DNA from: a gamma proteobacterium symbiont of Ctena orbiculata
GTDB lineage: Bacteria > Pseudomonadota > Gammaproteobacteria > Chromatiales > Chromatiaceae
DNA: 57,343 bases
Direction: 5' to 3'
NCBI GenBank assembly: GCA_003094555.1
Contig: NATW01000109.1
Location: forward strand, 1 to 57,343
Every line of letters starts with the position of its first letter. Within the stretch, counting starts at the first letter, position 1. The translations under genes and the position numbers were made by a program. Positions 8,077 through 17,233 of this stretch are shown here, in pieces. The notes under the pieces were generated by a model that was not told the DNA's origin, did no database searches, and saw nothing but the letters and a program-made list of their open reading frames with translations.

Positions 8077-8916
8077 TTGCATCAAGATATTAAAATTGGC
8101 GTATTTGTCGACGCTGAAAATGTTCGATATAACGGCGGTTACCAATTACGCTACGACATACTAAGAATGTTTGCAGGGCGTTATGGCGGATCCCTGCTCA
8201 GACTAAATACCTATATCGCCTTCGACCAGGAGCGGGCTAAGGAAGATCCTGAATATCGTCGTCGTGCAATGACCTATCAGCAAATGGTCAGGGAATATGG
8301 CTGGAAGATTATCGTGAAGAATGTGCGCCGTTATACGGACGAAGAGGGGAATGTCACTACCAAAGCAAATGCAGACCTGGATATGGCCGTTGACGCCATG
8401 CTGCAAGCGGAGAAGCTCGATCTGTTGCTGCTGGTTACCGGTGATGGTGATTTTCTGCAGGTGGTAACCGCCCTGCAAGATCGTGGTTGTCGGGTAGAGT
8501 TGCTCGGATTCAGAAATGTCTCACAGGAGTTGCGCCGGCTGGTGGACGATTACTATTCGGGTTTCCTGATCCCCGATCTGTTACCGATCTCTTATGAGCC
8601 CCGCAACGAGTGGGGAGAGCCTGGCTCCTGTGTGCGTGGTGTGTGCGCAAAATGGTTTCCAGAAAAAGGCTATGGTTTTTTACGTTTTCTCAAACGTATC
8701 GATCCGAATATGTGGATTATCGATCCCCGTCAAGAGGGCTCTCCCTACGAAAGCGTCTTTTGCCACGCCAATGAACTGGCCGACGAAGTCACAGATGAGG
8801 TGATGTCGAATCGGGATTCCATACTCGAGTTCTATATCCAACAAAGTGACAAGGATGACGGTTATGTGGCCAATAACGTACGCCTGGTACCGAGCTTTGG
8901 CGGAACGGGACTCTAG
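8077..8916 (+). CDS. NYN-domain (LabA/DUF88) putative RNase fused to a cold-shock domain
   Basis: 279 residues in two parts. Residues 5-170 are an NYN/PIN-like nuclease domain: VFVDAENV with D12, an acidic cluster D100/D102/D106 in NADLDMAVDAM, and LVTGDGDF with D123/D125, together a plausible metal site. Residues 187-271 read as a cold-shock OB fold: AKWFPEKGYGFLRF (the RNP1 strand), an insertion of about 20 residues, then VFCHANEL and VANNVRLV, lining up with KWF, KGFGF, VFVH and GNV of CspA. It begins with TTG, chosen because AGGA sits 8 bases upstream and no ATG fits. Likely an RNA-cleaving or RNA-binding factor; the target is unknown. It stands alone on the plus strand. Confidence 0.82.
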   Translation: MHQDIKIGVFVDAENVRYNGGYQLRYDILRMFAGRYGGSLLRLNTYIAFDQERAKEDPEYRRRAMTYQQMVREYGWKIIVKNVRRYTDEEGNVTTKANADLDMAVDAMLQAEKLDLLLLVTGDGDFLQVVTALQDRGCRVELLGFRNVSQELRRLVDDYYSGFLIPDLLPISYEPRNEWGEPGSCVRGVCAKWFPEKGYGFLRFLKRIDPNMWIIDPRQEGSPYESVFCHANELADEVTDEVMSNRDSILEFYIQQSDKDDGYVANNVRLVPSFGGTGL

Positions 8917-9006
8917 CCTTTCAGACACATCACGCCAATGCCCGGCATTCATCATCCATCACCGGTAACGATGGGGATACAGCAATCGCTAGGGGATGTG
9001 AATGGG

Positions 9007-9582
9007 CTATCCAGGATCAAGGATGGTCTGGTAGCCTCTGGTTGAGCCTGCGGCACGCACGATGGTACCACCACGCAACGGATATCTCCCCGCTTGGCGG
9101 TCTGCATAGTAGAGCTTGAGCGACTCTTTTATCACCGGAAAGGCAAGCTTATCCCAGGGTATCTCCGATTCAGCGAACAACCTGACCTCGAGACTCTCAT
9201 CACCCGCGGCATAATCGAGATCGAGCAGCCGGCTGCGAAACAACATATATACTTGATTGATATGTGGAAGATTGAAGAGGGTGTAGAGTCCCTCCACTTC
9301 TACCCTGGCACAAGCCTCCTCCAGAGTTTCCCGTGCGGCCCCTTGCTGACTCGTCTCCCCATTCTCCATAAATCCTGCCGGTACAGTCCACAAGCCATAG
9401 CGGGGTTCGATGGCACGCCGACATAAGAGAATCTGCTGCTCCCACTCGGGTATGCAGCCGACCACGATCTTGGGATTTTGATAATGAACAGTACTGCACG
9501 TATCACACACATGTCTTGGCCTGTTATCACCTTCGGGAACCCTGACTTCCACCTCTGAGCCGCAGTGGCTGCAATACTTCAT
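9007..9582 (-). CDS. NUDIX hydrolase with N-terminal zinc ribbon
   Basis: This 191-residue protein has a zinc ribbon formed by C4/C7 and C26/C29, then a NUDIX domain. The NUDIX box starts at GFMENGE and continues to RETLEEAC; it keeps the G-x5-E-x7-RE-x2-EE core, while the usual final glycine is alanine. The family cleaves nucleoside diphosphates linked to another group; zinc-ribbon members include NudC-like enzymes. This form is shorter than NudC and lacks its N-terminal domain, so I do not assign NAD or NAD-cap cleavage. It is a single gene, divergent from ppx with a 175-bp gap. Confidence 0.85.
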   Translation of the reverse strand: MKYCSHCGSEVEVRVPEGDNRPRHVCDTCSTVHYQNPKIVVGCIPEWEQQILLCRRAIEPRYGLWTVPAGFMENGETSQQGAARETLEEACARVEVEGLYTLFNLPHINQVYMLFRSRLLDLDYAAGDESLEVRLFAESEIPWDKLAFPVIKESLKLYYADRQAGRYPLRGGTIVRAAGSTRGYQTILDPG

Positions 9583-9757
9583 TATTTAGATCCTATCGAC
9601 TCGCCAGTCGCTATTGTCACCGATTGTTGGAAGCGGCGTCCAGGTGCGTATCACGCCTGGGCTGTAACAGGCTCCTGCCACCGATTCCTGATATGATGTC
9701 GGACCCTATAAAAACGCTAAAGATCCTTTTTCAGAGTATTTGGAGTCAACATAGAAG

Positions 9758-11269
9758 ATGCAGGAACAGATCCCAGAGGCCAATCTTGATGAAGCGATTG
9801 CAGCCATTGATCTCGGTTCGAACAGTTTTCACCTGATCGTTGCTCGGGTCATCGAGGGCCATCTGCAGATCATCGACAGAATGAAAGATACCGTCAGACT
9901 CGGCGAGGGCCTGACTGCAGACAAGCGCCTCAAACCCCACGTAGCCGAGCGCGCCCTTGAGTGTTTAGGGCGATATGCACAACGCTTGCGTCCCCTGCCG
10001 GCTGAAAATATTCGTGTCGTCGGCACCAATACCATGCGCCAGATCCATACGGATGACAATTTTCACGGTCTTGCGGAAAAGGCCTTGCTGCATCCTATAG
10101 AAATTATCGCCGGACGGGAGGAGGCACGGCTAGTCTACCTTGGGGTGGCACATGGACTTGCTGCAGGGGATGAAACACGCTTGGTCGTGGACATCGGTGG
10201 CGGCAGTACCGAGCTGATCATCGGCCAGGGCTATCAACCTCATGAGCGGGAGAGTCTGCATATGGGGTGTGTCAGTATAAGCCGTAGATTCTTTGCTGAC
10301 GGTAATATAACAGCACAGGCCATGCGTGATGCGGAGCTTGCCTGTAGCCTGGAAATCCGGCCGGTGAGATATGAATTCAGAGATGGGGATTGGACCCGGG
10401 CAATCGGTAGTTCGGGCAGTATCAAATCGATTGGTAACGTGATCCTGCAGCAGGGTTGGAGCAAGACAGGGATCTGCTGCGAATCCCTACAACGACTGAA
10501 ACGGGCATTGATCGATGCAGGCAACATCGACAAGCTCTCATTGAAAGGGTTGTCTGAAGAGAGAAAACCGGTTTTTGCCGGTGGCCTGGCCGTGCTCTCG
10601 GCCGTCTTCGAGCAGATCGGCATCGAACATATGGAAGTCTCCTCCGAGGCCTTGCGGGAAGGCTTGATATACGACATGGTCGGACGCGGCCAGGAGGAGG
10701 ACGCCCGTGAGCGCACCCTGAAAACCCTGATGCGCCGCTATGACGCGGATGAGGCTCAGGTTGAGCGGGTGAAAGCAACCGCCCTGGCCCTCCACGAACA
10801 GGCCAAACGGGCCTGGAATCTAGAGGAACCGCGCTATGCAGCGATGCTATCCTGGGCGGCGAAAGTACATGAGATTGGTCTGACTGTCTCCCATAGCCAA
10901 TTCCAGAAACACGGCGCCTATCTGCTGGAAAAATCTGATCTATCCGGCTTTTCCCTGCAAGAGCAAAAGGTTCTCGCGGCCCTGGTCAGAGGACATCGGC
11001 GAAAATTTCCGGCAGCCATATTCGAGGCACTCCCAAAAGATGTGGTGAGCTGTACCAAACTGCTCTGCATTCTGCTCAGACTCTCGGTATTGACCCATCG
11101 GGCACGCTCCACGGTTGCCAAGCCCATACCCAGACTTGAGGTCGAAGATCACAAGATATCCCTGGTTTTTCCCGAAGAGTGGATCGCTCACCATCCATTG
11201 ACGAGAAAGGAGCTGGAGCAGGAAGCCAGCTATCTGGAGTCCGCGGGTTATCTACTCAGGTTTTCCTGA
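9758..11269 (+). CDS. ppx: Exopolyphosphatase (Ppx/GppA family)
   Basis: 503 residues. The N-terminal actin-like ATPase fold shows AIDLGSNSFHLIVARV near 16-31, GREEARLVYLGVAHG near 120-134 and DIGGGSTELIIGQG near 145-158. The C-terminal half is the HD-like helical domain typical of the long Ppx form. The enzyme releases phosphate processively from polyphosphate; GppA activity on pppGpp is a possible alternative and cannot be separated by eye. GGAGTC lies upstream of the ATG at a rather long spacing. Its 3' end overlaps that of the convergent SCO1-like gene by 22 bp. No ppk is next to it. Confidence 0.93.
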   Translation: MQEQIPEANLDEAIAAIDLGSNSFHLIVARVIEGHLQIIDRMKDTVRLGEGLTADKRLKPHVAERALECLGRYAQRLRPLPAENIRVVGTNTMRQIHTDDNFHGLAEKALLHPIEIIAGREEARLVYLGVAHGLAAGDETRLVVDIGGGSTELIIGQGYQPHERESLHMGCVSISRRFFADGNITAQAMRDAELACSLEIRPVRYEFRDGDWTRAIGSSGSIKSIGNVILQQGWSKTGICCESLQRLKRALIDAGNIDKLSLKGLSEERKPVFAGGLAVLSAVFEQIGIEHMEVSSEALREGLIYDMVGRGQEEDARERTLKTLMRRYDADEAQVERVKATALALHEQAKRAWNLEEPRYAAMLSWAAKVHEIGLTVSHSQFQKHGAYLLEKSDLSGFSLQEQKVLAALVRGHRRKFPAAIFEALPKDVVSCTKLLCILLRLSVLTHRARSTVAKPIPRLEVEDHKISLVFPEEWIAHHPLTRKELEQEASYLESAGYLLRFS

Positions 11270-11868
11270 AGCAGCGGACCCAGTGCGTCGAGTATCTCTT
11301 CGGCACTGGATCCGTGGGCCATCCTGCGTACCAGTTTGCCCTGTTTATCGATAATGTAGGTATCCGCCGTATGATCGACCACATAGGGCCCATCAACCTT
11401 TTTGTCCACGATACGGTAGGCAGCACCATAGCGTGCGACAATCTCATCGATCTCACTTGTGCTGCCGGTCAGACCCATCAGTGAAGGGTGGAAATACTCC
11501 ACATACTCCTTCAGGCGCTGCGGTGTATCCCGATCAGGATCGACACTGATAAACAGTGGCTGTATCTGCTCACGCTCCCTATCATCCATGGCAGACAAGG
11601 TGGTACTTATCAAGGCAAGATTGGTTGGGCAGATATCAGGACACCAGGTATAGCCAAAGTAGAGCAATACCACCTTGCCGCGGTAATCACTCAATGCGAC
11701 AGGTCCGCGGGAAGAGATTAAGGAAAAATCCCCTCCTTTTGGCTCTGTGGCAAGTGTTGGGTTGATTGCAACATGCCCTTCATCAGTGACGGGGTTCCAG
11801 AACAAAAGTAGCCATGCGAGCACACCACCCGCCGCTACGATGGCCAAATAAAGTCCTATTCTCTGCAT
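11248..11868 (-). CDS. SCO1/SenC-family copper chaperone or thiol-redox protein
   Basis: 206 residues from ATG 11868. One N-terminal helix at about 4-24 anchors a thioredoxin-fold domain to the periplasmic face. The copper ligands are C76 and C80 in CPDIC and H166 in VVDHTADTY, as in Sco proteins that load the CuA site of cytochrome c oxidase. DPDRDTPQRLKEY is also family-typical. A GTG at 11886 would add six residues; I prefer the ATG because GAG lies 9 bases before it and the anchor then starts at once. No oxidase genes are in the window, so the partner is unknown. Confidence 0.9.
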   Translation of the reverse strand: MQRIGLYLAIVAAGGVLAWLLLFWNPVTDEGHVAINPTLATEPKGGDFSLISSRGPVALSDYRGKVVLLYFGYTWCPDICPTNLALISTTLSAMDDREREQIQPLFISVDPDRDTPQRLKEYVEYFHPSLMGLTGSTSEIDEIVARYGAAYRIVDKKVDGPYVVDHTADTYIIDKQGKLVRRMAHGSSAEEILDALGPLLQENLSR

Positions 11869-12026
11869 TTTAAAAAACTCTATCACCCGAATGCTGTGGT
11901 CATCTGCCGCCGGTTCATCACGGTGATGTGGCAGCTAAAGGACGCAATGATGCATGGTGTTCACAGGGCGAGCATTGATATATGGCAAATCACTGCCCTT
12001 TGGTAGCCAAATCGACGCTTGGATGG

Positions 12027-12611
12027 TCACTGTATCGGTTGTAGTGACTCGTCCTCGACCATACCCGACACCAATTGCAAACTCTGGTTGACCAGTTGAC
12101 TATAATCCCTAAGCAGGGATAGTAGCTGAGCGTCTTCCTCACTCAGCTGAATGTCGTTGATCGCTTGTTGGTCCGTAACGCCGTATTTTTTTGCAACCCG
12201 CAGGGTTACGTGTGCCAGGCCTTGGGTCAGGGCTGCGGCTTTACGGCGAAGATCATCTACTAGAAACCGGGCTCTGATTGAGTTGACACGATCTGTATTA
12301 TGCATTGCGAGCATACGCTCGACATCGCTTAGCGCCTTTCCAATGCTGCGCTCGATATTGTGGATCTCCCTGACATCGAACTTCATATTCATACGCACGC
12401 TTCTTAATTGAACCCGTAGTTGCGGTGCCAACTGCTGCATGGCCTTGGAGTGCTTTTTCAGACTCATGAGGGCCATCTCGTCAAGCGGTTCGAAATCAGC
12501 CGTGTATGCAGGTTTTAACCAACCACAGGCGAAGACCAGGGTAAGAAACAACAGAACGTTGCGTAGTTGTAAATTATTCTTGCAAAAAAATTGTTGTCTA
12601 TTCAAAGTCAT
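12027..12611 (-). CDS. Unrecognised helical exported protein downstream of parE
   Basis: 194 residues. The N-terminus is basic (R5, K11), followed by a hydrophobic stretch LRNVLLFLTLVFACGWL at about 16-32, which is a signal peptide or anchor. The preceding residues of FAC are only a marginal lipobox. The remainder is nearly all amphipathic helix, with a heptad-like pattern from about 45 to 185 and no cysteines, so a coiled-coil bundle in the periplasm is likely. It begins 21 bases after parE on the same strand and is probably co-transcribed with it. I recognise no family and no link to topoisomerase function. Confidence 0.6.
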   Translation of the reverse strand: MTLNRQQFFCKNNLQLRNVLLFLTLVFACGWLKPAYTADFEPLDEMALMSLKKHSKAMQQLAPQLRVQLRSVRMNMKFDVREIHNIERSIGKALSDVERMLAMHNTDRVNSIRARFLVDDLRRKAAALTQGLAHVTLRVAKKYGVTDQQAINDIQLSEEDAQLLSLLRDYSQLVNQSLQLVSGMVEDESLQPIQ

Positions 12612-12632
12612 CTCTCGGTCTCAAAATAATCG

Positions 12633-14519
12633 TTATATCTCTGCCAAATCCCCTTTATCTTCCAACCATTTTTTACGATCAGACGCCCTTTTCTTGGCCA
12701 GCATCATATCCATGACACGGTTTGTGCTATCTCCATGTTCTATGGTCAACTGGATCAGGCGACGGGTATCAGGATGGATCGTCGTCTCCCTTAGCTGTAA
12801 AGGATTCATCTCACCCAGACCTTTAAAGCGTTGCACATTGATCTTACCGCGTAATTTTTCCGCTTCAATGCGGTCCAACACTCCCTGCTTTTCCGAATCA
12901 TCCAATGCATAGAAGACCTGTTTTCCCACATCAATTCGATACAGCGGCGGCATAGCTATATAGACATGTCCCTGTTCCACTAGTTGCTTGAAATGACGCA
13001 GAAACAACGCACACAACAGGGTTGCGATATGCAGCCCATCGGAATCCGCATCGGCCAGGATACAGATTTTACCGAACCTTAGATTCGACAAGTCACTGCT
13101 GCCGGGCTCAACCCCGATGGCAACGGAAATGTCATGCACCTCCTGTGAGGCCAGCACATCGCCATGCTCCACCTCCCAGGTGTTGAGGATCTTACCCCGC
13201 AGCGGCATGATCGCCTGGAACTCCCGGTCCCGCGCCTGCTTTGCCGATCCCCCGGCTGAATCGCCCTCTACCAGAAACAGCTCGCTTCTGCTCGGATCCA
13301 CAGAGCTGCAATCGGCCAGCTTGCCCGGTAGCGCCGGCCCTTGTGTCACCTTCTTTCTGGCCACCTTGCGCCCGGCACGCATGCGACTTTGTGCGGATGT
13401 AATCGCCATCTCGGCAATCTGCTCACCCACATCCGTATGCTGATTCAGCCACAGGCTGAACGAGTCCTTGACCACCCCGGATACGAAGGCAGCACACTCC
13501 CTGGAAGATAGACGCTCTTTGGTTTGGCCGGAAAACTGTGGATCCTGTAGCTTGACGGATAGCACATAGCAGACCCGGTTCCATACATCCTCCGGTGTCA
13601 GCTTGATTCCGCGGGTCAGTAGATTGCGAAATTCGCAGAACTCTCGGACCGCATCGGTGAGGCCTGTGCGCAGGCCGTTCACATGGGTTCCTCCCTGGGA
13701 GGTGGGAATCAGATTGACATAGCTCTCGGTCACCAGCTCGCCCACCTCAGGCAGCCAGACGACCGCCCAGGCAGCGGTTTCGGTGTTCCCTGACATCTCT
13801 CCGACAAACCCCTCTTGCGGGATCTTCTCCAGCCCCTGTAAGGCATCCAGCAGGTAGTCTCTCAAGCCATCCTGGTAGACCCATGACTCCTTTTCGCCAC
13901 TCTTCTCATCGAAGAATGAGACCTTCAGGCCGGGACAGAGTACCGCTTTCGCCCGCAGAACATGGCGCAATTGGCGGGTGGAGAAACGAGAGGAGTCGAA
14001 ATAGCCCGGATCCGGCCAGAAGCGTAAGCGAGTGCCGGTGTTGTTACGTCCCACCTTACCCACAATCTCCAGGTCAGAAACCTTATGCCCATCGGCAAAG
14101 GCCATGTTGTACTCCTTGGCATCCCGTCGTACCCATACCTCCAGATGTTTGGAAAGGGCGTTGACAACGGATACACCGACCCCATGCAGGCCACCTGAAA
14201 AGCGATAGCTTTTATTGGAAAACTTGCCGCCGGCATGGAGTTTGGTGAGGATCACCTCGACCCCCGGCACTCCCTGCTGGGGATGGACATCCACAGGCAT
14301 CCCCCGACCGTCATCCACCACCTCCAGGGAACCGTCTTTGTAGAGGGTGACTTCGATCGACTTGGCAAAGCCGGCAACCGCTTCGTCCACACTGTTGTCG
14401 ATAACCTCCTGGGCAAGATGATTGGGCCGGGTGGTATCGGTGTACATCCCAGGTCGCTTGCGCACCGGTTCAAGGCCGCTGAGGACTTCGATATCAGAAG
14501 CGTCGTAGCTACCACTCAT
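12633..14519 (-). CDS. parE: DNA topoisomerase IV subunit B
   Basis: This 628-residue subunit supplies ATPase and TOPRIM functions to topoisomerase IV, which unlinks replicated chromosomes with ParC. The GHKL ATPase motifs are EVIDNSVDEAVAG near 39-51, VDDGRGMPVDVH near 67-78 and GGLHGVGVSVVNALS near 109-123. The TOPRIM domain has LFLVEGDSAGGSAKQARDR near 413-431 and DADSDGLHI near 492-500. Length and the absence of the GyrB C-terminal insertion favour ParE (E. coli 630) over GyrB (804). parC is not in the window. It is divergent from xseB-ispA. Confidence 0.95.
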   Translation of the reverse strand: MSGSYDASDIEVLSGLEPVRKRPGMYTDTTRPNHLAQEVIDNSVDEAVAGFAKSIEVTLYKDGSLEVVDDGRGMPVDVHPQQGVPGVEVILTKLHAGGKFSNKSYRFSGGLHGVGVSVVNALSKHLEVWVRRDAKEYNMAFADGHKVSDLEIVGKVGRNNTGTRLRFWPDPGYFDSSRFSTRQLRHVLRAKAVLCPGLKVSFFDEKSGEKESWVYQDGLRDYLLDALQGLEKIPQEGFVGEMSGNTETAAWAVVWLPEVGELVTESYVNLIPTSQGGTHVNGLRTGLTDAVREFCEFRNLLTRGIKLTPEDVWNRVCYVLSVKLQDPQFSGQTKERLSSRECAAFVSGVVKDSFSLWLNQHTDVGEQIAEMAITSAQSRMRAGRKVARKKVTQGPALPGKLADCSSVDPSRSELFLVEGDSAGGSAKQARDREFQAIMPLRGKILNTWEVEHGDVLASQEVHDISVAIGVEPGSSDLSNLRFGKICILADADSDGLHIATLLCALFLRHFKQLVEQGHVYIAMPPLYRIDVGKQVFYALDDSEKQGVLDRIEAEKLRGKINVQRFKGLGEMNPLQLRETTIHPDTRRLIQLTIEHGDSTNRVMDMMLAKKRASDRKKWLEDKGDLAEI

Positions 14520-14724
14520 CTTACTTTGTCGATCCTATGCAAATGGTTTTCAACGGCCGGAGTTTACACACCTGGGAGAGTGCTGGCGAGTCTCGAGATG
14601 AGTTACCCCTCCTGTCGGCGGAGGATGAGTTGGTCGCTATCATTGACCACTGCATCCGGGGTAGGTTAGTTTACCCTTGAGACCAAAGCTTCCGCGGAAG
14701 CCGTATATTACAGTGATAGCAAAA

Positions 14725-14964
14725 GTGGCGAGAAAACAGAAAACACCCCCATTCGAAGAGGCGATGAAGGAGCTGGAAGGCCTCATAGAATCTCTGGAAC
14801 AGGGCGATTTATCCCTCGAGGAGTCTTTGAAATCGTTTGAACGAGGGGTTGCCCTGACCCGCATCTGCCAAGCGTCATTGCAGGAGGCTGAACAGAAGGT
14901 TCGCATCCTTAACGGTGAGACCCAGGACGCCGAACTGGAATCCTTCTCCGATGACCATGAATGA
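14725..14964 (+). CDS. xseB: Exodeoxyribonuclease VII small subunit
   Basis: 79 residues from GTG 14725. The helical hairpin matches XseB closely: PFEEAMKELEGLIESLEQGD, then LSLEESLKSFERGVAL, then LQEAEQKVRIL. XseB wraps XseA to form the single-strand exonuclease; xseA is elsewhere. The start is uncertain: GTG 14725 gives the length and N-terminus closest to E. coli (80 residues), GTG 14713 adds four residues and TTG 14677 adds sixteen. None has a good ribosome binding site, and a short GGGTA/TACCC hairpin precedes the region. The stop overlaps the ispA start, as is usual for xseB-ispA. Confidence 0.9.
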   Translation: MARKQKTPPFEEAMKELEGLIESLEQGDLSLEESLKSFERGVALTRICQASLQEAEQKVRILNGETQDAELESFSDDHE

Positions 14965-15853
14965 CGGCCTGAAGGCCTTCACCGACGAGTGCCAACAGCG
15001 TGTCGAGCAGGCCCTGGAGCGACTTCTCCCCCCATCCACCACCCTGCCTACGCGTCTGCATGAGGCCATGCGATATGCCACCCTCAATGGTGGCAAGCGT
15101 ATCCGGCCGATCCTGGTGTTCGCAGCCGGACAGGCGTTGCATGTCAGCAGGGAGAGGCTTGACGCCCCTGCCTGTGCTGTTGAATTGATCCACGCCTATT
15201 CACTCGTACACGATGACCTGCCGGCAATGGATGATGACGACCTGAGACGTAACCAACCCAGCTGTCACCGCGCCTATGACGAGGCCACAGCGATCCTGGT
15301 TGGGGATGCCCTGCAATCCCTGGCCTTCAAATCCCTCTGTTGCGATCCCTGCATGCAGGCAGATGCCCAGATCAGGCTCGCAATGGTGGAGGCACTTGCA
15401 CGGGCCAGCGGCTCTCGCGGCATGGCCGGGGGTCAGGCCATCGATCTGCAGGCGGTCGGGCGGGATCTCAACCTGGCGGAACTGGAGAATCTGCATATCC
15501 ACAAGACCGGGGCATTGATTCGGGCTGCGGTACGTCTGGGCGCGCTGCTCGATCCAAACGCCGATAAAAAGCTCACTCAGCATCTGGATCACTATGCCAA
15601 ATGCATTGGACTGGCATTCCAGATTCAGGACGATATCCTGGATGTGGAGGGCGATACCGAGACCCTGGGAAAGACCAAAGGCAAGGACCTGGCCCAGGAG
15701 AAACCGACCTATCCCTCACTTCTCGGGCTCAATGGAGCGAAGGAGAAGGCGCAAACTCTCATACAGGAGGCATTGCACAGCCTGGATGACTTCGACAGCG
15801 AGGCCGATCCCCTGCGCTGGATTGCACACTACATAACAGCCAGAACCTACTGA
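14951..15853 (+). CDS. ispA: Farnesyl diphosphate synthase (short-chain polyprenyl synthase)
   Basis: This 300-residue enzyme condenses dimethylallyl or geranyl diphosphate with isopentenyl diphosphate to farnesyl diphosphate, feeding quinones and undecaprenyl lipids. The first aspartate-rich motif HDDLPAMDDDDLRR is at 87-100, GGKRIRP at 48-54, GGQAIDL in the middle, and the second motif DDILDVEGD near 225. I use ATG 14951, with GGA about ten bases upstream; ATG 14957 is possible. It overlaps xseB by 14 bases, which suggests coupling. The usual third gene dxs does not follow; a 485-bp gap does. Confidence 0.94.
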   Translation: MTMNDGLKAFTDECQQRVEQALERLLPPSTTLPTRLHEAMRYATLNGGKRIRPILVFAAGQALHVSRERLDAPACAVELIHAYSLVHDDLPAMDDDDLRRNQPSCHRAYDEATAILVGDALQSLAFKSLCCDPCMQADAQIRLAMVEALARASGSRGMAGGQAIDLQAVGRDLNLAELENLHIHKTGALIRAAVRLGALLDPNADKKLTQHLDHYAKCIGLAFQIQDDILDVEGDTETLGKTKGKDLAQEKPTYPSLLGLNGAKEKAQTLIQEALHSLDDFDSEADPLRWIAHYITARTY

Positions 15854-16338
15854 ATTATAAAATTATTCTATTAGACATATAAAAGTTTTGAGTTTTGAGT
15901 GAATGAGTTCACTTCGCTCACTGCTCTCTAAAGTATTCTTGTTAAACTTCCCATGTGGCTGAAACTAACCAAATAAACACAAACCTGGCTCAAATAACTC
16001 AAAACTAAAAACTCAAACTGTAATAGCTGCCCGCCTTCAGCACGGCGCCATCGCGAAATCACACTCGAATTGCTAACCAATTGTTTTATAAATGCTAAAT
16101 AAGATTTGTGATGGCATCCCACTAAATCCTGACGGTTTGACTCCAGATAGTGGTTTTAGAGATAATCGATCGTTCGACCCGGTTGATTCCTGGGAACGAT
16201 CACAATCCAGTACTGAATACGATGATTCAGCTGTAAATACCTGATGTTCTATCCGTTGTCCCCGAACTGTGGTGACGATACCCTTGAATCAATGTTTTTC
16301 ACACGTCCGCACCAGAAGGTGGGGCAGGAATAAATAAC
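15854..16338. other. 485-bp gene-free region with inverted repeats
   Basis: No gene is seen between ispA and folE2. The word AGTTTTGAG occurs twice at 15884-15899 and its complement CTCAAAACT at 15998-16006, with further CTCAAA words to 16018. This makes an imperfect inverted repeat about 130 bp across. A small AGTGAA/TTCACT hairpin lies inside its left arm. The folE2 promoter should be in the last 150 bp; I see no Zur-type palindrome there. Confidence 0.5.
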
Positions 16339-17157
16339 ATGCTCGACAAGACACCGCTCAGCGGTTCACAAATAGCCGATGTGCAGAACAGTGCCGATAC
16401 ACGCCAAATAGCCATAAACAAGGTGGGTATCAAAGACATTCGCCACCCGATGCGAATCAGGGACCGCAGCGAGGGCGAACAGCACACGATTGCCAACTTC
16501 AATATGTACGTCAATCTCCCGCATAACTTCAAGGGCACCCACATGTCCAGGTTCGTGGAGATCCTGAACAGCCATGAGACTGAGGTTACGGTCGGATCAT
16601 TCAAGGATATGCTGGCGGAGATGACTGATCGACTGGAGGCGGAGTCGGGCCATATCGAGATGAATTTTCCCTTCTTCATCAATAAGACGGCACCGGTTTC
16701 AGGAGTAAAGAGCCTGCTTGACTACGATGTAACCCTGATTGGCGAGATCCATGGGGGTACACCCATCATTGACATCAAGGTTGTGGTTCCGGTAACCAGC
16801 CTCTGCCCCTGTTCGAAGAAGATCTCCGACCGCGGCGCGCACAATCAACGCTCCCATGTCACTGTGCAGGCACGCACCGTCGGCTTTATCTGGATCGAAG
16901 AGATTATTGACATGGTGGAAAAACAGGCCTCCTGTGAACTCTTCGGCCTGCTGAAAAGACCGGATGAAAAGTTCGTCACCGAACACGCCTATGACAATCC
17001 GAAATTCGTCGAGGACATGGTGCGGGACATTGCCGTGCAATTGAATCGTGAAGATCGTATCAGCGCCTATGTGGTGGAGTCGGAGAATTTCGAATCCATC
17101 CACAACCACTCGGCCTACGCCTTGATCGAAAGGGACAAGACGACCGATCCCGTGTAA
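16339..17157 (+). CDS. folE2: GTP cyclohydrolase FolE2 (type IB)
   Basis: 272 residues. FolE2 opens GTP to 7,8-dihydroneopterin triphosphate, the first step to folate and, through pterins, to queuosine. [19 protein letters not shown] near the N-terminus, the catalytic cysteine region [20 protein letters not shown] at about 153-172 and the late [20 protein letters not shown] are characteristic of the COG1469 family. In several bacteria FolE2 replaces zinc-dependent FolE under zinc limitation. Whether a folE exists elsewhere cannot be seen. AGGA is well placed before the ATG. The gene is isolated; folK is 30 kb away. Confidence 0.95.
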   Translation: MLDKTPLSGSQIADVQNSADTRQIAINKVGIKDIRHPMRIRDRSEGEQHTIANFNMYVNLPHNFKGTHMSRFVEILNSHETEVTVGSFKDMLAEMTDRLEAESGHIEMNFPFFINKTAPVSGVKSLLDYDVTLIGEIHGGTPIIDIKVVVPVTSLCPCSKKISDRGAHNQRSHVTVQARTVGFIWIEEIIDMVEKQASCELFGLLKRPDEKFVTEHAYDNPKFVEDMVRDIAVQLNREDRISAYVVESENFESIHNHSAYALIERDKTTDPV

Positions 17158-17185
17158 TCCCGATCGGACGTCCTTCACTCGTGTA

Positions 17186-17205
17186 GGGTGCGGCTCGCCG
17201 CACCC
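17186..17205. repeat. REP-like palindrome
   Basis: Two perfect 8-bp arms GGGTGCGG/CCGCACCC flank a 4-base loop, preceded by GTA. It lies between the convergent folE2 and aspartic protease genes. The same palindrome type recurs at 45809-45865, so it belongs to a dispersed family. It could act as a bidirectional RNA-end stabiliser; no T tract follows. Confidence 0.7.
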
Positions 17206-17233
17206 ACCGCACAGCATCAAGCATAGCTGTAAG

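Noticed and set aside
12633..14519. gyrB as the identity of the type II topoisomerase subunit
   Set aside because: At 628 residues, without the large GyrB insertion and with ParE-like motifs, parE fits better.
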